A stretch of DNA of 8,782 bases, taken from positions 1 to 8,782 of the forward strand of contig JAQVQN010000077.1 of NCBI GenBank assembly GCA_028701555.1, in the 5' to 3' direction. The position numbers and the translations under genes are program-made. The notes under the pieces are model-generated. The model made no database searches. It had not been told where the DNA came from and worked only from the letters and a program-made list of their open reading frames with translations. The stretch comes from Kiritimatiellia bacterium (GTDB lineage Bacteria; Verrucomicrobiota; Kiritimatiellia; RFP12; UBA1067). Below, in pieces: positions 1-6,947 of the stretch (the first letter of the stretch is position 1; each line of letters begins with the position of its first letter).

Positions 1-207
1 ATTACGACGCACACGCCCATTCGGATCGCTGGCATCAGCAGGCTCATACAAAATCGGGCGCTCTATCAGCACCTGACCGTTGGTGGTCTGAACCGTCTCG
101 GGGCAGGCCCACAATTCCACAGTGAAGCTGCGTAGCGCCCACTCTCCGCGCTGGTCGTTCGCAACCGTCTGCGCGGCAGACTGTACGCCGTCGAACCAGA
201 GCGCCTG
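1..207 (-). other. Start of a LamG/concanavalin-like domain at the window edge
   Basis: From residue 1989 of the giant protein the sequence reads QALWFDGV, then about 20 residues later SFTVELWACP, then GQVLIERP. The pattern 'aL.FDG...' followed by 'FTvE.Wv.p' and a hydrophobic strand opens LamG-like jelly-roll domains (LamG_3 / Laminin_G type) common in secreted PVC-group proteins. Only about 70 of the usual 150-200 residues are in the window. Such domains often bind glycans or proteins; the ligand cannot be told from this sequence. Confidence 0.7.
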
Positions 208-3200
208 CCTGCGAACGGGATCGTCATGATCCTGCGGCGAAGAACTGATGTTGGATGACTGCATCAGCTCCACCTTGTCGCTGACACCGTCATTGTCGGT
301 GTCGTACCCCTCGTTCTGCTCGAAGGCAAACATACTGAGATTCCTGGCTGCCATGCGGGACACCGTAGAGGCGTCGCCAGGCCAGAAGAACATGCTGCCG
401 CCAAAGTAGTAGAAACGGCTCGTCAGACTCAAAGGCGACGAGTAGTCAGTCAGCCACATCGGCGACGGGTCGGTGTTGTAGTTGGCTGGCGCTGCCATGT
501 CGACCTGCAGTTTTTCCTCAAGATTCAGCAGTCCATCGGCATCCGGATCGCACTCAGGCATACCAGCAAGCCACGGGTACTGGACAAAATCCATCGTAAC
601 GCTGTTAGTGTACCAATCGTTATAGGTCCAGTCGATCGTCGGAGCACCGTTCCTGAGATAGGAGCGCCTCAACCGGTCGTCCATCCCGTTCGCCAGGTTC
701 CCGTGACCCAAGATCGGATTGAGCCCGTGGAACAGCTCGTAGTAGTCGTCCATGTTGTCGAGATCGGTGTCATGTTCGCGCGGGTCGGTGCTGGCATATA
801 CCTTGCTGTAGCCGATCGGCGGCAGGAACCAGAAGTTTGGCTGTTTATCGCCCAGCGGGTATTTAGCCACATCCCAAACGTTGGTTACTTCCTGCCACAG
901 GTCTGACACGACAAAGCTGCTGTCTATCGGCAAGCCCGTGTTACCGCTGGGGCCGCCCGCAAAACCTTCGTCCGGGATGTCGTAGCGGAAACCGCGTACA
1001 GACTGCACCCAGTATTCCTGGTAGTTTCGCAGCCCGTCAAAGTCCCAGTCGCGGTCATGATCCTTCACCGTGCCGTCCATGCCGTTGGTGATGACAACAC
1101 CGCTGAATGGCCCGTCGCCATCGGGAGCGGTTCCGGCGAACTCTGCCTCCCACTTATCAGGCAGACCGTCGCGGTCAGTGTCTACCGAGTTCGGGTTCAG
1201 TCCGCCGCCCTGAGTGCAGAGGGTCAGGCTGTCGCCGGGTTTTCCGTAGATGAAGGTGCGCTCCGCCAGATCGTTGAGTCCGTCACCGTCGGTATCCGTT
1301 ACCCAGGGGTTCGACGGCCAGAACTTGTTAATCCACGGGCGGTCAGACGCTTGGAAGGTGATCGAGACCTCGCCGATGAAACTGCCGAGGCGGTTAGTCA
1401 TGTTATAGAAAGCCTCGTTGGTATAGGCCGCCGAGGAATCAGTCCCGGCGAACTCGCGCCGGTTTACAAGCTGATCTCGCGAATTATCTACGGGATGATC
1501 CCACGCCCCGTCCAGATGGTTCCACGGCGAGATGCGGAAGCCCCGGTTGTTTTCCACGGTCAGGTCGGTTCGCGGAGCAACCGCGACATACAACTCCCAA
1601 CCGTCAGGCATGCCGTCGCCGCCATCTTTGGTGATGTCCGTGTCAGGAGTCAGCGGGTGCGTTGAGTAACGCTCCCAAGCCTCGGCAGTGGGGGGCATGG
1701 ATGCAGTGGCGCCGTCCAGACGCAGCTCGGACATGAACTTCAGCAGTCTGTATTCGTCCAAGGAGGTGAAAGGCTTGGTGTTCGGCGTGTTTGCCGCCCA
1801 CGACGGGAACCGGTCGTATTTGGGCCAACGGTTCACCGAGCTGGCCCAAGCCGTGCGCGGGTCGAATCCGAACTCGCTGGCCACTTGGAAGTGCAGCAGC
1901 AAGGCATTCGTCTGAACGACGGTTGCCACAGTCGCACCTGCGGGCATGGCATACGGCAAGCCCACGGCCATGAGGTCATTGTCGGTGCCGTAGTTATATA
2001 GAGCTGTGAAGTTTCCGTTGGTATCCGCTACCTCCGCGCCGATGCCCAGCACCATGTTGGTTGTCACACCGTCGCTCAGCACTACTGCCACCAGTTGCCG
2101 GGGCACAAGGGCATACGCCATATGGTCGCCGTCAGGGTTTCCGTAAGCGGCGGTCGAGCCGTCGCGCGGATCTAGCGGATTCAGGTCGCGGCGCCACTCC
2201 CATCCGTCACAGATGCCGTCGCCGTCTGTGTCCCAGTGCGTGGGATTGGTGCCCAGGTTCAGTTCTTCCAGATCGGTGAGGCCGTCGTTATCGAAGTCAC
2301 GTGTCTGCCAGTCCGCCGCTGTGCTGGAGGGATGAAACGCTTCGGCTATCGCCGATGTTTCAATGAAGATGCCTCTTGTCACATTATTCGGATCATAACG
2401 CGAGCCGGTCAATTCGTCGCCCGTTTCTTTCTCGCCGTCAGCGCCGAATGAAGCCGCGTGCCAGAACCAGTACTCCCATCCGTCCGGCATACCGTCGCCG
2501 TCTGAATCGGCCAAGACCGGAGAGGTGCCAGGCTCGTCAAGAGGTTCACGCTCATCGCTGATCATCAGCGACCCCTTCAGGCGGTTCAAGCCTTCATGTT
2601 TACCGCGCACCTCGGCAAAGGCTATAAACGGCTCGCCGGTGGGGCGGAAATCAAATGTGCCATCAACGCCAAGCGGATTTTCGGGGTAGAAGTCGCCAAC
2701 CGGTGTGCCGCCTTCTTCTTTGTCCAGGTCGTCGTTGAAATTATCCAGACGTTGCAGCCATGACGGCGTGCCGCCTTCATTGCCGCCATCATCCGTGTTG
2801 GCCGCTATTTTGGACAATATGTACATGGCCGTATCGTCGGGAATGCCATCCTTATTGATGTCGCCGACGTTGTCTGACTGTATCCATTCGAGACTGAAGA
2901 TCGCCCTTATTTTGCGAATCTCGGCATCGGTGGCACCGTCCGCAGCGATGTTCGGCAGAGCAACGTTCGCAACATTGGCAGCGGTCGCCGGCGATAGGTC
3001 TTCTTCCGCAAGCCCTTGATCTGTGCCGCCCTCCCAGCACAGGAAGAAGCTGTCGTGCCGTAATGGCCCTATTGCCGTGGGATTAGGCACGCCGTCACTG
3101 TTGTAGCTGGTGACGAAATAGGTTCCGGAAATATCAGTCTTGTACGGAGAGGCCTCTAGCGAGGCGGTTGATGCCCCGGCCGGATAGCGGAAATAATACA

Positions 3201-6171
3201 CGTCGCTGTAGTTGTCAGAGCCGCTCGGCATCGTCTGCCGCGGAATCACCGTGCCGTACCCTATGCCGCCGCCGGTGTTGTTGAGCTCCGTCACGCTCAA
3301 GCGTCCGACCGTTCCGGCCCCGTAGTAGCCTGCTGGATTCGGACCGACCGGCGTGACGTTCAATGCCTTAGCGGCCCGCACTGTTATAATGATCTGGCGG
3401 TCGACAATCCCGCCGTCTTTGTCGCGCACTACGATCTGAACGTTATTAGGGCCGGCGGACGTGTAGGTGTGCGTCACACTGCCGTTCGCACCCGTATACG
3501 TGTCCTCTTCGCCGTCGCCCCAGATCCACGTAACCTGCAACGTGGGTTTGTCAGCAGTCGCGTCATTGACCGCCCAAGTGAAGATCTTGGCCGATGACAC
3601 AACCGCCTCTGAACTTGTGGTTGTGCTGAGAAAAAATGGGTTTTCATTACGGATGCGCACATAGCCGGGCCGCAGCACAGTGTAGAACGCTTGAGCCGAT
3701 GCAGTAGCATTCACAGTCGGCGTGATTTTGAAACCGGTGTTTCTGGAAATCACTGTGCCGTCGATGCTGCTGTAGTCGATTTCCACGCTGCCCTCAAGCT
3801 CGCCAGCCGGAATTGTCACTGTGTAGGCCGTCAGATTCAGTTCGCCGTTAAGGGGGCTGGTCGCCGGCGTCACGCCCAGATTGACCGTGACCGCTTCGGC
3901 GAACGGTGTCGACAGCCTGACGATGACTTGTTCAGGCGTGCCGGCTGCGGTTTCCGAAATCTCATTGCCGGGGGCGATCACCTCGACTGTCGGAGGCGGC
4001 CCCACCACGACCGTGAATTCGATCTCGTCGGAAAATCCGCCGTCTTTGTCCTCGGCCTGTACCCTGACCCGGTGGGTACCCTGCACCAGATAGGTGTGCG
4101 AGACACTGCCGACAGCGCCGGTCACTGTGGTCAGCGGCCCGCCCTCGGTAAAGCGCCAGTGCACCAGCATCGTGTCCAGATCCGCAGCGACATCATTTAC
4201 CGAATAGTTGAAATCATAGGGCACTCCCGAGGGAATCGGGCCTAATTCAACGCCGCCTGATGGCATCGTGATCTGCGGCGGCTGGTTGTTCACATAGATC
4301 GTTGCGGACTGCATGTCGGTATAGTGGGAGGCAGCGGCAGCGTTGGTCACCACCGGCATAATCTCGACACCGAATGACTCGGTGTCTTGCGTACCGTCTT
4401 TCAGACTGAACCGGATCTGCGTGACTGTTTGCGTCGTTCCGGCGGAGATTTTGATCCCGGTTGAGGAAAGCAACAGATTGGTCTGGCCTACCGGCACGGT
4501 GTCAAAGCGAACAAAGGTGTCTTCAGAAATAGAATCGGAGAGATAAACATGAAAACGTCCTGTGTTGTTCACGTTTGTTTCCCCGTATTCATAGAATTCG
4601 GGCACCACACGCACACTTGGCTTGGGTTCGGGAGCAACAACGATCACGGTGAACTGTATCTCAGCGGAAATACCGTTGTCTTTGTCAGTGGCCTTGACTT
4701 TGACCACCTTAGTACCGTTAGACGCATAGCTCTTCAAGACCGTACCGGTCGAGCCGCTGACATTCGTGGTGGTGCCGTCACCGAAGATCCATTCCACCGT
4801 CATGCCCGATTGCCTGTCAGCCAAAACGTCATTCACCATCCAATTGAACGGGTGCGGCTCGCCGCGCGTGACCGTGATCTCATCCGTGCTGAGCGGATTG
4901 ATAATCGCAGGTACCGTGTTCTGCACGTACACCCTGCCGGTGCGGGTGCGGGTGTAGACCGCCGCCGCCGCCGCATTCGTGATCACCGGAGTTACCACGA
5001 TGCCGGCCCCGGCGCTCCACACCGTGCCGTCCGGAACATTGAAAAAGACCTCCGAGGATGATGTCGCCCCTGCCGGTATGTCCACATATATAGGCGATGC
5101 GAAGAAACTGAGATTTGTCTCGCCAGCCTGCAGGTTGCTGAGATCCAAACGTACCGTCATGGGCCCAGTGTAGGATTGGGACAGGTCGACATATAGCGAG
5201 CCCGCATTGAACGTGTCGGTTTCACTCAAGGTAGCAATGTCTGTGCCGCTGGACTTCATCCTGATCGAGACGGTCGGATCTGGCGCAGCCGTCACGGTGA
5301 TGGTACGCTTGATGAAGTTGGTTACCCCCACACTGCCGTTGTTCTGGTAGTCCTTTGTGCGCTGTAGGAATATTTCAGCCACACCCGGCGAAACGCCGAA
5401 AACCGGGAAGTCAATTTCGGTCGTGCCTTGCGGCATGCTGACCAGCAGCGGATCTCCCGGGCTCGTGCCTAGGCGCACGTTGTTGCTGGGCGACCACACG
5501 TAGAAATCCACCACGTTGCCAGCCTCGACCGGATTCACGGTCGTCACGCGCCAGTTGACCGACTCTGTAGCAGCCACCGTGTTGGGCGAGAGGACGTTGT
5601 CAAAAGCCAATGTGCGCAAGACCACCTTGGCCTTGCTGAAATCCTCGTCAAGGATGTCGCCGACGCCCATCAACCCGGGATTATAACGCCAGACCGCATT
5701 GCTGGTGGTGGTCTCGTTGCGGATTTCCCAACCGTTCCAGTAAAACTCAAAGGCGTTGCCGGGCAACATGCCCGACCCCGAACTGCCGAAAATCTTCATG
5801 GGCTGCGCCATGTCGCCCGGACGCGCCCGGTAGCGGAAAACCGCCTCGGTCTTGTAAATGCCGCCGAAGTCACCCCGGTTCAGCGTGAACAGCGTGGCCC
5901 AGGCGATATCACCGTTGATCACTAGCCGCAATTGCGGCAGCAGCGCCTCGGTTCCGCCGATGCTGTGGCGCCGGAAGTCACCCCACAAACGGATCTTAAT
6001 GTCAATATCCGTGCCTGACGACGTGTAGGTTGTGTTAGCCTGATCAGAATAAATGCTGACGATATCTCCGGCCGTCTGCGCGTTTGACGTCCCGCCCGAT
6101 AACAGCGCACAGCAAACCGCCGCGGGCAACGCCCAGCTCTTAAACATCTCTTTAAAGCCGATCCTGTTCAT
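1..6171 (-). CDS. Giant secreted multidomain surface protein (N-terminal 2057 residues; runs off left edge)
   Basis: An open frame from ATG 6171 to base 1 has no stop, so the gene is 3'-truncated by the window. The start is supported by a strong Shine-Dalgarno AGGAGAG five bases upstream. Residues 1-31 form a Sec signal peptide: basic start, hydrophobic core ALPAAVCCALL, likely cleavage after SNA. Residues ~35-295 are beta-rich and unrecognised. Residues 296-932 are three tandem units, each a Calx-beta-like domain followed by a PKD-like domain. Residues 933-1095 are unassigned. Residues ~1100-1975 carry about eleven DxDxDGxxD calcium-binding motifs of the bacterial TSP3 type, often followed by GWE and LNP. 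Residues 1989-2057 begin a LamG-like jelly roll (FTVELW). Such architectures belong to extracellular adhesins or matrix and polysaccharide-binding proteins; no catalytic domain is visible. Secretion is well supported, but the exact function and surface anchor, probably beyond the window, are unknown. Confidence 0.93.
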   Translation of the reverse strand, partial: MNRIGFKEMFKSWALPAAVCCALLSGGTSNAQTAGDIVSIYSDQANTTYTSSGTDIDIKIRLWGDFRRHSIGGTEALLPQLRLVINGDIAWATLFTLNRGDFGGIYKTEAVFRYRARPGDMAQPMKIFGSSGSGMLPGNAFEFYWNGWEIRNETTTSNAVWRYNPGLMGVGDILDEDFSKAKVVLRTLAFDNVLSPNTVAATESVNWRVTTVNPVEAGNVVDFYVWSPSNNVRLGTSPGDPLLVSMPQGTTEIDFPVFGVSPGVAEIFLQRTKDYQNNGSVGVTNFIKRTITVTAAPDPTVSIRMKSSGTDIATLSETDTFNAGSLYVDLSQSYTGPMTVRLDLSNLQAGETNLSFFASPIYVDIPAGATSSSEVFFNVPDGTVWSAGAGIVVTPVITNAAAAAVYTRTRTGRVYVQNTVPAIINPLSTDEITVTRGEPHPFNWMVNDVLADRQSGMTVEWIFGDGTTTNVSGSTGTVLKSYASNGTKVVKVKATDKDNGISAEIQFTVIVVAPEPKPSVRVVPEFYEYGETNVNNTGRFHVYLSDSISEDTFVRFDTVPVGQTNLLLSSTGIKISAGTTQTVTQIRFSLKDGTQDTESFGVEIMPVVTNAAAASHYTDMQSATIYVNNQPPQITMPSGGVELGPIPSGVPYDFNYSVNDVAADLDTMLVHWRFTEGGPLTTVTGAVGSVSHTYLVQGTHRVRVQAEDKDGGFSDEIEFTVVVGPPPTVEVIAPGNEISETAAGTPEQVIVRLSTPFAEAVTVNLGVTPATSPLNGELNLTAYTVTIPAGELEGSVEIDYSSIDGTVISRNTGFKITPTVNATASAQAFYTVLRPGYVRIRNENPFFLSTTTSSEAVVSSAKIFTWAVNDATADKPTLQVTWIWGDGEEDTYTGANGSVTHTYTSAGPNNVQIVVRDKDGGIVDRQIIITVRAAKALNVTPVGPNPAGYYGAGTVGRLSVTELNNTGGGIGYGTVIPRQTMPSGSDNYSDVYYFRYPAGASTASLEASPYKTDISGTYFVTSYNSDGVPNPTAIGPLRHDSFFLCWEGGTDQGLAEEDLSPATAANVANVALPNIAADGATDAEIRKIRAIFSLEWIQSDNVGDINKDGIPDDTAMYILSKIAANTDDGGNEGGTPSWLQRLDNFNDDLDKEEGGTPVGDFYPENPLGVDGTFDFRPTGEPFIAFAEVRGKHEGLNRLKGSLMISDEREPLDEPGTSPVLADSDGDGMPDGWEYWFWHAASFGADGEKETGDELTGSRYDPNNVTRGIFIETSAIAEAFHPSSTAADWQTRDFDNDGLTDLEELNLGTNPTHWDTDGDGICDGWEWRRDLNPLDPRDGSTAAYGNPDGDHMAYALVPRQLVAVVLSDGVTTNMVLGIGAEVADTNGNFTALYNYGTDNDLMAVGLPYAMPAGATVATVVQTNALLLHFQVASEFGFDPRTAWASSVNRWPKYDRFPSWAANTPNTKPFTSLDEYRLLKFMSELRLDGATASMPPTAEAWERYSTHPLTPDTDITKDGGDGMPDGWELYVAVAPRTDLTVENNRGFRISPWNHLDGAWDHPVDNSRDQLVNRREFAGTDSSAAYTNEAFYNMTNRLGSFIGEVSITFQASDRPWINKFWPSNPWVTDTDGDGLNDLAERTFIYGKPGDSLTLCTQGGGLNPNSVDTDRDGLPDKWEAEFAGTAPDGDGPFSGVVITNGMDGTVKDHDRDWDFDGLRNYQEYWVQSVRGFRYDIPDEGFAGGPSGNTGLPIDSSFVVSDLWQEVTNVWDVAKYPLGDKQPNFWFLPPIGYSKVYASTDPREHDTDLDNMDDYYELFHGLNPILGHGNLANGMDDRLRRSYLRNGAPTIDWTYNDWYTNSVTMDFVQYPWLAGMPECDPDADGLLNLEEKLQVDMAAPANYNTDPSPMWLTDYSSPLSLTSRFYYFGGSMFFWPGDASTVSRMAARNLSMFAFEQNEGYDTDNDGVSDKVELMQSSNISSSPQDHDDPVRRQALWFDGVQSAAQTVANDQRGEWALRSFTVELWACPETVQTTNGQVLIERPILYEPADASDPNGRVRRN
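250..2883 (-). repeat. Dispersed TSP3-type calcium-binding motif array
   Basis: About eleven copies of an Asp-rich loop occur between residues ~1098 and 1974 of the giant protein, at about residues 1104, 1222, 1292, 1314, 1516, 1626, 1664, 1705, 1801, 1875 and 1957. Clear examples are DSDGDGMPDGWE, DTDGDGICDGWE, DTDGDGLNDLAE, DTDRDGLPDKWE and DTDNDGVSDKVE. Several are followed by a GLNP or DLNP turn, as in bacterial TSP3 repeats. Others are degenerate (DTDLDNMDDYYE). Spacing is irregular, from 22 to about 200 residues, with non-repeat segments between, so this is a string of calcium clips through other domains rather than a compact repeat. At the DNA level the motif appears on the plus strand as recurring ccgtc(g/a)ccgtc-like words. 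Calcium binding is known for the family and inferred here. Confidence 0.8.
3376..5286 (-). repeat. Three tandem ~210-residue Calx-beta-like + PKD-like units
   Basis: This protein-level tandem repeat lies inside the giant gene: unit 1 is residues 296-511, unit 2 is 512-723 and unit 3 is 724-932. Each unit opens with a Pro-rich linker (APDPTV, APEPKPSV, PPPTVEV) and a Calx-beta-like sandwich containing an 'IPAG/ISAG' turn. A conserved ending follows (VITNAAAAAVYT, VVTNAAAASHYT, TVNATASAQAFYT), and then a PKD-like domain with VNDxxAD, a central W, and a final DKDxGxxxxxxxxTV strand. PKD units 1 and 3 keep the GDG turn (WIFGDG, WIWGDG). In unit 2 it is replaced by FTEGG. The DNA copies have diverged, so these are old duplications. 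PKD and Calx-beta folds usually serve as spacers or adhesive, calcium-stiffened rods outside the cell. The domain names rest on motif recognition, not a profile search. Confidence 0.75.
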
Positions 6172-6176
6172 GCTGA

Positions 6177-6183
6177 CTCTCCT
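6177..6183 (-). promoter_or_regulatory. Shine-Dalgarno site fixing the giant protein start
   Basis: On the minus strand AGGAGAG is followed by the five bases TCAGC and then ATG at 6171. This near-ideal site, together with the signal peptide directly after the ATG, makes the start secure. I see no convincing sigma70 or sigma54 promoter in the 78 bases before the gene, which fits co-transcription with the upstream lipoprotein gene. Confidence 0.85.
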
Positions 6184-6249
6184 GTTTGTTCTCGTCCGTT
6201 TAGCATAGCTCATGTTTACAAAACCCACTTTCACCACATTAAAAAAGCT

Positions 6250-6765
6250 TCACTGCCGCCGCTCGGGCTCAATCGCCCGCGCCTTGCCGCCACGCACATC
6301 CTGCACCGCTTGCGCCTCCGCGTCCATGCGGGCGCGCATCATTGCTTTCGCTTCGGACTGTATGCGAGCCAACGCCTCCGCCGCCGTTTTCGCCTCAGCC
6401 TCCAGCCTCAGCCACTCTTCGTCTTTGCCTAAAGCCGCCCGCAGCGCCTCATCACCCGCATCCTCCGGCAAAGCCGCGCGCACACGCTCCATGCACTCCT
6501 GCTGACTTGCCGCGATACGGACGCGCTCGCGGGCTTGCGCCATCTGCCTGAACGCGCCATCCTTTAAACCCTCAATGTAAACCGCGTCAGCCGCACGGTT
6601 GGTCTGCACCAATGGCAGCTCCGGCTCAGCCGTCTCATTGCGCCGCTTGCATCCAAAAAAAAGAAAACAGCAAAAAACAACAGTTGACACCAACCAGCCG
6701 CACGATGCCCCTGACAGCATCGACTGATCTCTTTTAACAACAAAAAACCTCGAAAAACAGCTCAT
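6250..6765 (-). CDS. Probable small helical lipoprotein, unrecognised family
   Basis: This gene encodes 171 residues. ATG 6765 is preferred because GGAAAGAG lies six bases upstream; the same frame extends to a TTG at 6831, but without a comparable site. ATG 6720 is a weaker alternative. The N-terminus carries KR at 11-12, then a hydrophobic stretch at ~24-37 ending in FLFFGC, so Cys39 is a likely lipidation site. The box is imperfect: Phe stands at -3 where Leu is usual. A short polar linker (NETAEPELP) follows, then about 110 residues rich in Ala, Glu, Arg and Gln that should be almost wholly alpha-helical, perhaps coiled coil. One further Cys is in QQECMERV. I do not recognise the family. 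It is the upstream neighbour of the giant secreted protein on the same strand, 78 bp away with no clear terminator, so a shared transcript and a periplasmic or outer-membrane helper role are plausible but inferred. Confidence 0.7.
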   Translation of the reverse strand: MSCFSRFFVVKRDQSMLSGASCGWLVSTVVFCCFLFFGCKRRNETAEPELPLVQTNRAADAVYIEGLKDGAFRQMAQARERVRIAASQQECMERVRAALPEDAGDEALRAALGKDEEWLRLEAEAKTAAEALARIQSEAKAMMRARMDAEAQAVQDVRGGKARAIEPERRQ

Positions 6766-6771
6766 CAACAG

Positions 6772-6779
6772 CTCTTTCC
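6772..6779 (-). promoter_or_regulatory. Shine-Dalgarno site deciding the lipoprotein start
   Basis: On the minus strand GGAAAGAG is followed by the six bases CTGTTG and then ATG at 6765. This site favours the 171-residue form over the longer TTG-initiated form from 6831, whose extra residues (MCCICGSLSYG...) add nothing like a signal sequence. Confidence 0.65.
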
Positions 6780-6803
6780 GCCTTATTTTATCCACATAAC
6801 CGT

Positions 6804-6831
6804 AAGATAAAGAACCGCAAATACAACACAA
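6804..6831 (-). promoter_or_regulatory. Weak candidate sigma70 promoter for the lipoprotein gene
   Basis: Reading the minus strand, TTGTGT (6831-6826) is followed after 16 bases by TATCTT (6809-6804). Three of six -35 bases and four of six -10 bases match consensus. It would start transcription near 6797 and give a leader of about 30 bases containing the Shine-Dalgarno site. The position is sensible but the match is poor, and other AT-rich words nearby could serve instead. Confidence 0.25.
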
Positions 6832-6907
6832 CCGGATTTTTTGATATTACCATGATGAAAACCCAACGGGCAAGGTTGATTTTTATGTTGGCACAACCAT
6901 TTTAATA

Positions 6908-6937
6908 TTGTCTACAACTGTAGGCATGCGTTATATT
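6908..6937 (+). promoter_or_regulatory. Sigma70-like promoter of the FHA regulator gene
   Basis: TTGTCT (6908-6913) is followed after 18 bases by TATATT (6932-6937), giving 4/6 and 5/6 matches to the housekeeping boxes. Transcription would be expected to start around 6943-6945, only 3-5 bases before ATG 6948. The bases before the ATG hold no purine-rich Shine-Dalgarno sequence, so the message may be leaderless or nearly so. The spacer contains a 12-bp palindrome. Confidence 0.55.
6912..6923 (+). promoter_or_regulatory. CTACA-AC-TGTAG palindrome, candidate repressor operator
   Basis: This perfect inverted repeat with 5-base arms and a 2-base centre lies between the -35 and -10 boxes of the predicted promoter and overlaps the last two bases of the -35. 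A protein bound here would block RNA polymerase. The TACANNTGTA core is the form bound by BlaI/MecI/CopY-family winged-helix repressors. Assignment to that family is inference; the palindrome and its position are seen directly. No repressor gene is in the window. Confidence 0.45.
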
Positions 6938-6947
6938 AGACGCACTT

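Noticed and set aside
1057..1665. Plus-strand open frame of 202 residues
   Set aside because: It lies wholly antisense to the giant gene, whose protein is clearly real over this stretch (TSP3 motifs). The plus-strand translation is low in recognisable features and looks like a shadow of the GC-rich minus-strand codons. The same applies to 3691-4245 and 4549-5061.
2820..2883. Dockerin-like motif in the giant protein (GDINKDGIPDDTAMYIL)
   Set aside because: It starts like a dockerin calcium loop but lacks the Asp at loop position 12 and has no second copy. The DxNxDGxxD spacing fits the TSP3-type motifs found throughout this region.
6235..6265. Possible rho-independent terminator after the lipoprotein gene
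   Set aside because: On the minus strand a T-run (TTTTTT) follows the stop, but the preceding bases form no stable GC-rich hairpin directly before it, so I do not call a terminator.
6869..6899. Inverted GGTTG...CAACC words in the divergent region
   Set aside because: The arms are only 5 bases with a loop of about 15-20 bases and several overlapping pairings, which is expected by chance in such sequence.
6889..6904. Sigma54-like -24/-12 promoter (TGGCAC, 5 bases, TTTTA) before the FHA regulator
   Set aside because: The -24 half is perfect, but the -12 half lacks the GC pair that sigma54 needs, and the sigma70-like promoter just downstream explains the gene better. Autoregulation by sigma54 is therefore not supported.
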